A stretch of 64,000 nt of DNA. Origin: Leuctra nigra (lineage: Eukaryota > Arthropoda > Insecta > Plecoptera > Leuctridae). Each line of letters begins with the position of its first letter. Within the stretch, counting starts at the first letter, position 1. Location of the stretch: the NCBI GenBank assembly GCA_934045905.1, contig OW203766.1, positions 12,896,745 through 12,960,744 on the forward strand, written 5' to 3'. A model generated the notes under the pieces. That model saw only the letters and a list, made by a program, of their open reading frames with translations, searched no databases and was not told the DNA's origin. This document shows positions 58,147 to 64,000 of this stretch, one piece after another. A program made the translations under genes and the position numbers.

Positions 58147-58415
58147 GAACATATATGGCTTAGTGGTAACGCTCTGAACTTGTATTATTCCGGAGGCCCG
58201 CGTTCCATTCCCGCGGCCGTCCTTCCTGACTGGGTTTTTTTTCGTGGTATTCCCTCAGTCGACAGGCAAATGCTGGGAAGTTATCCAACTATTAGGCCAC
58301 GGCCGCCTCCTTCCCACCTTCCATCCTTACCTTTCCATCCTTATCATCATAATCATTCATCCGTCGCCATTAGCCTCGCTGCAGAACAGTGCGACGTTAA
58401 GCCCCAGAAAAAATA
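58147..58415 (+). mobile_element. tRNA-derived SINE with A and B boxes
   Basis: TGGCTTAGTGGTAACGC (58156-58172) is an A-box-like stretch and GTTCCATTCCC (58202-58212) a B box, at normal tRNA spacing. The acceptor stem and anticodon arm do not form a working tRNA. The body (CCCTCAGTCGACAGGCAAAT, GGCCACGGCCGCCTCCTTCC) and A-rich end (GTTAAGCCCCAGAAAAAA) follow. It is transcribed by RNA polymerase III in life and mobilised by a LINE. Related copies lie at 24785 and 49910. Confidence 0.85.
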
Positions 58416-59586
58416 TCAATACAAAGATTTGTCATGTATTACCTTGAAGAAAAGAACATTTACTGCAAGCAAATACATATTTTAGCATCTAAACAAACTG
58501 CATTGACACTGACAGTCTAAAAGTCTGGAATTTTGACAAGACCACAGATTGTCACAGCCTATACACATCAGGATCATGTGTAGAAAGTGGAAGCAAACCT
58601 GTACACATGGAACAGGCTGTGTGCCACCACAAGTTACCAAAAGTACACAACGAACTCCGTTTGACAAGTGGCAAGTTGTGGCATATTGCGAATTAACTCT
58701 GATGCGGAAAAAATGTTAAGCAAAACCCAGCTTTTGCCTTTGCGCCTTGAGTCCACGTCAATCATGAATGCATGGGTGATGTCGATGTTGTCAAATGTCT
58801 GAACTTCATGTAGCACGGACAAACAGATGCCACTGGCCGCTTGCGATGCGATGAGAAATCACATTTGCATTTGCAGCGCCCGACTCTACATAATGTCCCG
58901 TCGAGGGAGGAATAGCGATTTATCGCATTTTGTAACAAGCCCGGAATATAATTTCATTGTTTCCAAAATGCGCACTGGGTTTGTCGCTATCCGATATTGC
59001 TGTTTTCGGCGAGGGAAATTCCGCAACTATTTTTTTATCCAATAAGTTGAAAAGGAGTGAATTTTAACGAGGTAGAACAAGCTAGCAAATGCTATGTGGT
59101 GTGTAGAATGCGCGCCATCTGCGGGTACATCGTGCAATCACTGCATTCACAGTCCAAGCTGACAAGAATACATACCTGCCACGTAACCATTGGATTTGTA
59201 GGTTTTCATTGAATGTTGCCATGGTGATTTGCTTTGTTAATTGATCACTGCCTATTTATAAGGTCTCTTCTTTCCCCTTGTGAGCCCTTGGGGAAGGTAA
59301 GCGAAATTGCTAGGATTATGAAGTATTTAGGACGGTGATCAATCTTCTTACCAGAAAAAAACAACGTGAGAAAAGAAATGCATTGCACTATACTTGAAAG
59401 CTCGAACATATATTTGAGACCATTTCTGTCGGCCCTAAGCGTTTCGCCCCACCTCACATCAGGTGATCTAAAGCATAAGTTCTCTACTCCTCGAATATAG
59501 TGGCACTGCTTGAAAGTTCTTAGGAACAAGTCGCGACATCGCCAAGAGCTGAAGATTCTCCGACATCTTATTCTTCCGAGATGCAT

Positions 59587-59865
59587 CTATGTGGGAAAGA
59601 TAACTGGTCCAATAAGTGGAGTCTTCCAGACCTCCTGGCTTTGACCTGCCACGGAGAATGTGGTCAAACCTTCACAGTACTTATCGGGTTGATGCGTTGA
59701 CTCTTTATAGATTGAGACTGTCTGCTTTTGTTTGGAGCAGACGATCAAACCATCAATCTCATTGTTAGCAACTGTGAGATGCGGGTTTACATCGTCATAT
59801 AATGTACACAACGCCTCCCAAGGAGCTTGTAATGCAGCTCCTTGACTCTCCGTCCATTCATTCAT
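59587..59865 (-). other. Unrecognised 92-codon open frame
   Basis: The frame opens MNEWTESQGAALQAPWEALC and continues YDDVNPHLTVANNEIDGLIV, then GQSQEVWKTPLIGPVIFPT. Amino-acid use looks like real protein and not simple repeat. It is followed on the same strand by a second frame (59245-59586) rich in Arg/Cys. I do not recognise either. It could be a decayed transposon gene, an exon of a gene nested in the intron, or chance. Confidence 0.25.
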
Positions 59866-60249
59866 TGGTTGGAGAGTTTAGACACACGATCTAACAAACA
59901 CTTTCACTAGTTATAGGGGTGGGGAAATCTGTGATTTTTAGTGAATGATTAAAAGCTCTCAGAAGCTACGTTAAAACGTTCAATCTTGTGAGGACCATAA
60001 AAATGCTGGAAGTGGTTACCTATGTCTCTCCTCTATGTACCCATGGCCACTTTTAAGTGAATTTTTGATATAGTTGAGAGCTTATCAAGACTCTTAATGC
60101 TGAATTTGTACACTTCCACAGGCCATCTTCTATAGATTCCCCACTTCATTTCTATCAAAATAACAATAATTTTACAAAATAAATAGACAAAAGAACTAGT
60201 TTTCAGCGAGTTTGGTACAGTTTTTTGAGTATTACAAAAAACTGCACTT

Positions 60250-60355
60250 TTTACGATTAAACGTAACGTGTAAACGTCCCAGCGCTGCAGTTATATTTTG
60301 TTTAGTTGTTCTTTGTATTGATTGTATCCTGCCGTACGCTAAATAAATAAATCTA
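60250..60355 (+). repeat. Possible LINE 3' tail
   Basis: Sequence ending GCCGTACGCTAAATAAATAAAT resembles LINE 3' ends such as the one at 42.5 kb, but no coding remnant is present. Weak call. Confidence 0.3.
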
Positions 60356-61287
60356 CCTTGCAGTATTATTTTGAGTCGTGTTCCGTTCGTTTACACATTC
60401 TTGAACTTGCCATGTAGTTCTTACTCATTGCTGCCCCGAAAGATCACATTTGAAGGACCTAACTTGCGTCTAAAAGCCGACCGAGTGGCTGCTGAAAACG
60501 TCGAATGTAGTTTCCCGCCTTCTTCCCCGCAATGAATCTACTTGTTGATGGCAGGAATCCGAAGTTCAGTGTGGAAACTGAATTCTCTATCCGGGATGTG
60601 ATTGGCCGGAGCGGACAAGGCAATCTCGACTGGGCGATAGAACTTCGCACGAGCGGCGAAAACATTTAATAACCTTTTCATGCTCGAAGTGGAACCCTTG
60701 ATAAATCTTCTCCTCGGCTTTTTCCTGTTATTTACTGCGACATAACAACGTTCCACACTATTTTTATTGCTAACTACAATTTCCATTAACCTGTTTTAAT
60801 ATTAATAGCTTCCCTTTGTATTCTTTTCAAAATGAAAATATAAATGCTCGAAGAGTTTGTATAAATAAAGAATTTGAACCGTAACAAAGTGCATCCGTGT
60901 AGTATTATTGCACATTAGAGATTGAAAAGACGAAGTGTTTGTAGTAATATACGTTTAGATATAGCTGCACATCATGAGCGCTGATAGGAGGCTGCGTTTG
61001 TGTCTCATAAAATACAGATTTTTTAAAAGGATGTGAGCCGTCCTTTAACTTTTTTGGTTCCTAAAGTTTCTTCCATGATTAGAATTTAGGATATTGCCTT
61101 GCCTTAGCCCGTGCCGTGAATACATTTATCACCTGAAACCATATAGTTTAGTTAATGTTAAAAATAAAAAAATCCAATCTAAGGAATGTTGGGATACGTC
61201 AGAAGGCTTCATCTTACAGCATCTCTGTTTTATAGGTCACATCTTCCCACTTGTCCAGTTTTGCGTATCAGCACTGTACAGTTGTTA

Positions 61288-61290
<3 letters not shown>

Positions 61291-61320
<30 letters not shown>
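61291..61320. repeat. Poly-C tract (~30 C)
   Basis: The longest homopolymer in the window, between GTTAGTG and TCGGGCAC. Its exact length may be unreliable in the assembly. Confidence 0.9.
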
Positions 61321-61322
<2 letters not shown>

Positions 61323-61997
61323 GGGCACTAACCCTGGTGAAGCCCTTCTCCTACTGTACTTCAATAAGATCAATTTTATTTATTGTTCTTGTAAATGTAG
61401 CGTCAAGTTTAAAATCGGATACAAGCCAATGCAAAATATAATTAAGACTCTCGGAAAGCTTTTGTCGCTCTTAGGCTTAGAACTTTGGCGAAGTTTTTGT
61501 GTCAGATTACCTTTAAGTACACGTGACCTTTCCCTCCGCAGCAAGTGAAAGGTCAGACTGAGCGCCTATAGGAGATGCTTTTCACGCGTAGCTTTTATTA
61601 ATTAGTTTACCTGAATAATGAAACTCTGCGGCCATCTGTGATGTCTGTTTTGACAGCTCAAACAATGGTCACCGTCCGTCTGCGTAATTTCCTCTGTTAT
61701 TTCACATGGCGCATAATTGGCTTTTTATTGAGTTTCGTATTCCTGTGAACGTGCTTGACAACTTTCCAAAGTTGTGTTTACTCAATGTCTAAACTCAATG
61801 AATAGATTGAGTCGGTTAAAAAGTAGCTCATGATGGAAAATCGTTTTTTCTGTCTACCTCATCAACTAAAAATTTAACATATTTATCCAAATTCACCGCT
61901 GGCAAAATCAGTTAAATATACAGTTGATATTTTATATTAGCATCAATATAACAGAAGCTGAATATTTAGATTAATAATCCAATATCCTCAATGAATC

Positions 61998-62290
61998 GTA
62001 TTGCTCTAGGGAGGATGTAGTAGAGAAGGGAGGAGAGGAAACCCGGTACAGGCATGTAGCCTATACTCCTGTCGAAGATACCAAGGAGCCAACGGTTTAA
62101 CATCCCATCCGAAGGACGGTGTAACATTCACAGCACGGGCCTCCACAACCCGCGCCGTCGAGAGACTGATAACAGGTGGAGGGAGGTCGTCCCTAACTAC
62201 TCAGGTCTAACGGCAGCAACTCTAGCGACGGTCACCCATCCAAGTACTGACCCCGCTCAATGTTGGTGATCTGACGAGAATCGTTGTATA
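61998..62290 (-). mobile_element. 5S-rRNA-derived retroposon (SINE3-like)
   Basis: Antisense to the plus strand, 62226-62290 matches 5S rRNA. GGTCACCCATCCAAGTACTG corresponds to the internal control region's complement, and GGTGATCTGACGAGAATCGT to the 5' half around CGATCACC. The GC-rich part between is shortened, so it is not a working 5S gene. The following body (toward 61998) has GTTTAACATCCCATCCGAAG and GACGGTG. It is most simply a SINE with a 5S promoter. Confidence 0.68.
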
Positions 62291-62544
62291 TACAATAAAC
62301 AAGCAGTTGTGAAAGCGGGACAAATTTATGTATGGTTTCTGAAACTTTGTTTAGCATTTTGACGGGAAAAGTTTTGAAATCTTGAACTTTAACATGCTTT
62401 CAAACTGTGTAACGGAAGTGTTGAAGAAATCTTGATAACGCGTGTTCACTATAATCGCAGATCTCTCTGGATGAATGGTGTTGCAAGAGAAGTTGCCACT
62501 CTCCGGCGATCGCGAGTGGCTCGCAATCCACGTGTGATCTTGAC

Positions 62545-64000
62545 GCGACGTAATCACGGCCTCCAGATCGATCTGGTGCCGTACACGCGTGCTGATTGTC
62601 CGTGTCGAGTGTCACAAGACGTAATCACGGCCTCCCAGATCGATCTGGTGCTGTACACGCGTGCTGATTGTCCGTGTCGAGTGTCACAAGACGTAATCAC
62701 GGCCTCCCAGATCGATCTGGTGCCGCACACGCGTGCTGATTGGCCGTGTCGAGTGTCACAAGACGTAATCACGGCCTCCCAGATCGATCTGGTGCCGCAC
62801 ACGCGTGCTGATTGGCCGTGTCGAGTGTCACAAGACGTAATCACGGCCTCCCAGATCGATCTGGTGCTGTACACGCGTGCTGATTGTCCGTGTCGAGTGT
62901 CACAAGACGTAATCACGGCCTCCCAGATCGATCTGGTGCCGCACACGCGTGCTGATTGTCCGTGTCGAGTGTCACAAGACGTAATCACGGCCTCCCAGAT
63001 CGATCTGGTGCCGCACACGCGTGCTGATTGTCCGTGTCGAGTGTCACAAGACGTAATCACGGCCTCCCAGATCGATCTGGTGCCGTACACGCGTGCTGAT
63101 TGTCCGTGTCGAGTGTCACAAGACGTAATCACGGCCTCCAGATCGATCTGGTGCCGTACACGCGTGCTGATTGGCCGTGTCGAGTGTCACAAGACGTAAT
63201 CACGGCCTCCCAGATCGATCTGGTGCCGTACACGCGTGCTGATTGTCCGTGTCGAGTGTCACAAGACGTAATCACGGCCTCCCAGATCGATCTGGTGCCG
63301 TACACGCGTGCTGATTGTCCGTGTCTAGTGTAACAAGACGTAATCACGGCCTCCCAGATCGATCTGGTGCCGTACACGCGTGCTGATTGTCCGTGTCGAG
63401 TGTTCAAGACGTAATCACGGCCTCCCAGATCGATCTGGTGCCGTACACGCGTGCTGATTGTCCGTGTCGAGTGTCACAAGACGTAATCACGGCCTCCCAG
63501 ATCGATCTGGTGCCGCACACGCGTGCTGATTGTCCGTGTCGAGTGTCACAAGACGTAATCACGGCCTCCCAGATCGATCTGGTGCTGTACACGCGTGCTG
63601 ATTGTCCGTGTCGAGTGTCACAAGACGTAATCACGGCCTCCAGATCGATCTGGTGCCGTACACGCGTGCTGATTGTCCGTGTCGAGTGTCACAAGACGTA
63701 ACCACGGCCTCCCAGATCGATCTGGTGCCGTACACGCGTGCTGATTGTCCGTGTCGAGTGTCACAAGACGTAATCACGGCCTCCCAGATCGATCTGGTGC
63801 CGTACACGCGTGCTGATTGTCCGTGTCGAGTGTAACAAGACGTAATCACGGCCTCCCAGATCGATCTGGTGCCGTACACGCGTGCTGATTGTCCGTGTCG
63901 AGTGTCACAAGACGTAATCACGGCCTCCCAGATCGATCTGGTGCCGCACACGCGTGCTGATTGTCCGTGTCGAGTGTCACAAGACGTAATCACGGCCTCC
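62545..64000. repeat. 72-bp satellite array, at least 20 units, runs off the window
   Basis: Unit starts (TAATCACGGCCTCC) fall at 62551, 62622, 62694, 62766 and so on to 63987. Spacing is 72 bp, with five exceptions or so of 71 bp (one C lost before AGATCGATCTGG, or a change in GTGTCACAAG). Each full unit holds the perfect 14-bp palindrome CCAGATCGATCTGG and an 8-bp palindrome CACGCGTG. Units differ at only a few sites (CCGTAC/CTGTAC/CCGCAC, TTGTCC/TTGGCC). The 72-bp period keeps frames open on both strands, but these are not genes. Confidence 0.95.

Larger units (their letters stand above)
53941..62544. other. Intron 12 (start), no exon found
   Basis: At least 8.6 kb of AT-rich intron after GTAGGT. 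It holds poly-G/C tracts (54858-54868, 56252-56268, 61291-61320), a Helitron end at 56324, a SINE, a 5S-derived retroposon and an unrecognised frame at 59587-59865. An inverted 20-bp pair (CCTACAGTCCATTCGGACAG at 57249-57268, its complement at 57946-57965) is unexplained. Confidence 0.65.

Noticed and set aside
58156..58230. A functional tRNA gene
   Set aside because: A and B boxes are present, but the acceptor and anticodon stems do not pair properly and a SINE body follows.
62226..62290. A functional 5S rRNA gene
   Set aside because: Only parts of 5S are present, with the middle shortened; it is attached to a repeat body and is not in an array.
62432..63199. 255-codon open frame encoding a 24-residue repeat (and its minus-strand mirror)
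   Set aside because: The frame exists because the satellite period is 72 bp. It is open in several frames on both strands, breaks wherever a unit is 71 bp, and has no start, splice or domain context.

Overview
The window is animal, almost certainly insect, nuclear DNA. It is intron-rich and AT-rich, with short GC-rich exons bounded by GT..AG, and the introns are packed with small inverted-repeat transposons, SINEs, LINE pieces, Helitron ends and satellites. No operons or bacterial features are present. A hemipteran-like genome (large introns, many MITEs) is a guess.

One host gene is supported: the middle part of a dystrophin gene (Dys) on the + strand. Twelve exons between 3459 and 53940 join in one reading frame, 3102 nt or exactly 1034 codons, with all eleven splice phases compatible. 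They encode an acidic disordered segment, a stretch of spectrin-repeat helices and a Ser/Pro/Ala-rich linker that ends in FDKSILQ. The linker matches my recollection of the insect dystrophin rod just before its next spectrin repeat. The 5' exons (actin-binding domain) and the 3' exons (rest of rod, WW, EF-hand, ZZ, C-terminus) lie outside the window. Gene identity comes from recall of the family, not from an alignment.

Layout. 1-3458: intron with two foldback repeats. 3459-16463: ten exons with introns of 0.3-3.7 kb, holding Helitron, hAT and Harbinger-type pieces. 16464-22271: intron made mostly of a 4.6-kb element with terminal inverted repeats, into which a LINE (now broken) has inserted, followed by a piggyBac-like MITE. 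22272-22380: exon. 22381-53797: a 31.4-kb intron with nested hAT/Harbinger MITEs, SINEs, foldbacks, minisatellites, poly-C/poly-G tracts and GC-rich islands that could hold internal promoters. 53798-53940: last exon seen. 53941-64000: intron with a tRNA-derived SINE, a 5S-rRNA-derived retroposon and a 72-bp satellite that runs off the window.

The best signals beyond the gene are several transposon copies dated by intact target-site duplications: three non-autonomous hAT elements with 8-bp duplications whose interiors are built from different short AT-rich motifs, a MITE inserted into a copy of itself, a hAT inside a Harbinger-like MITE, and a LINE inside a TIR element. I see no convincing new gene system. 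The most unusual objects are the simple-repeat hAT elements and the palindrome-bearing 72-bp satellite.
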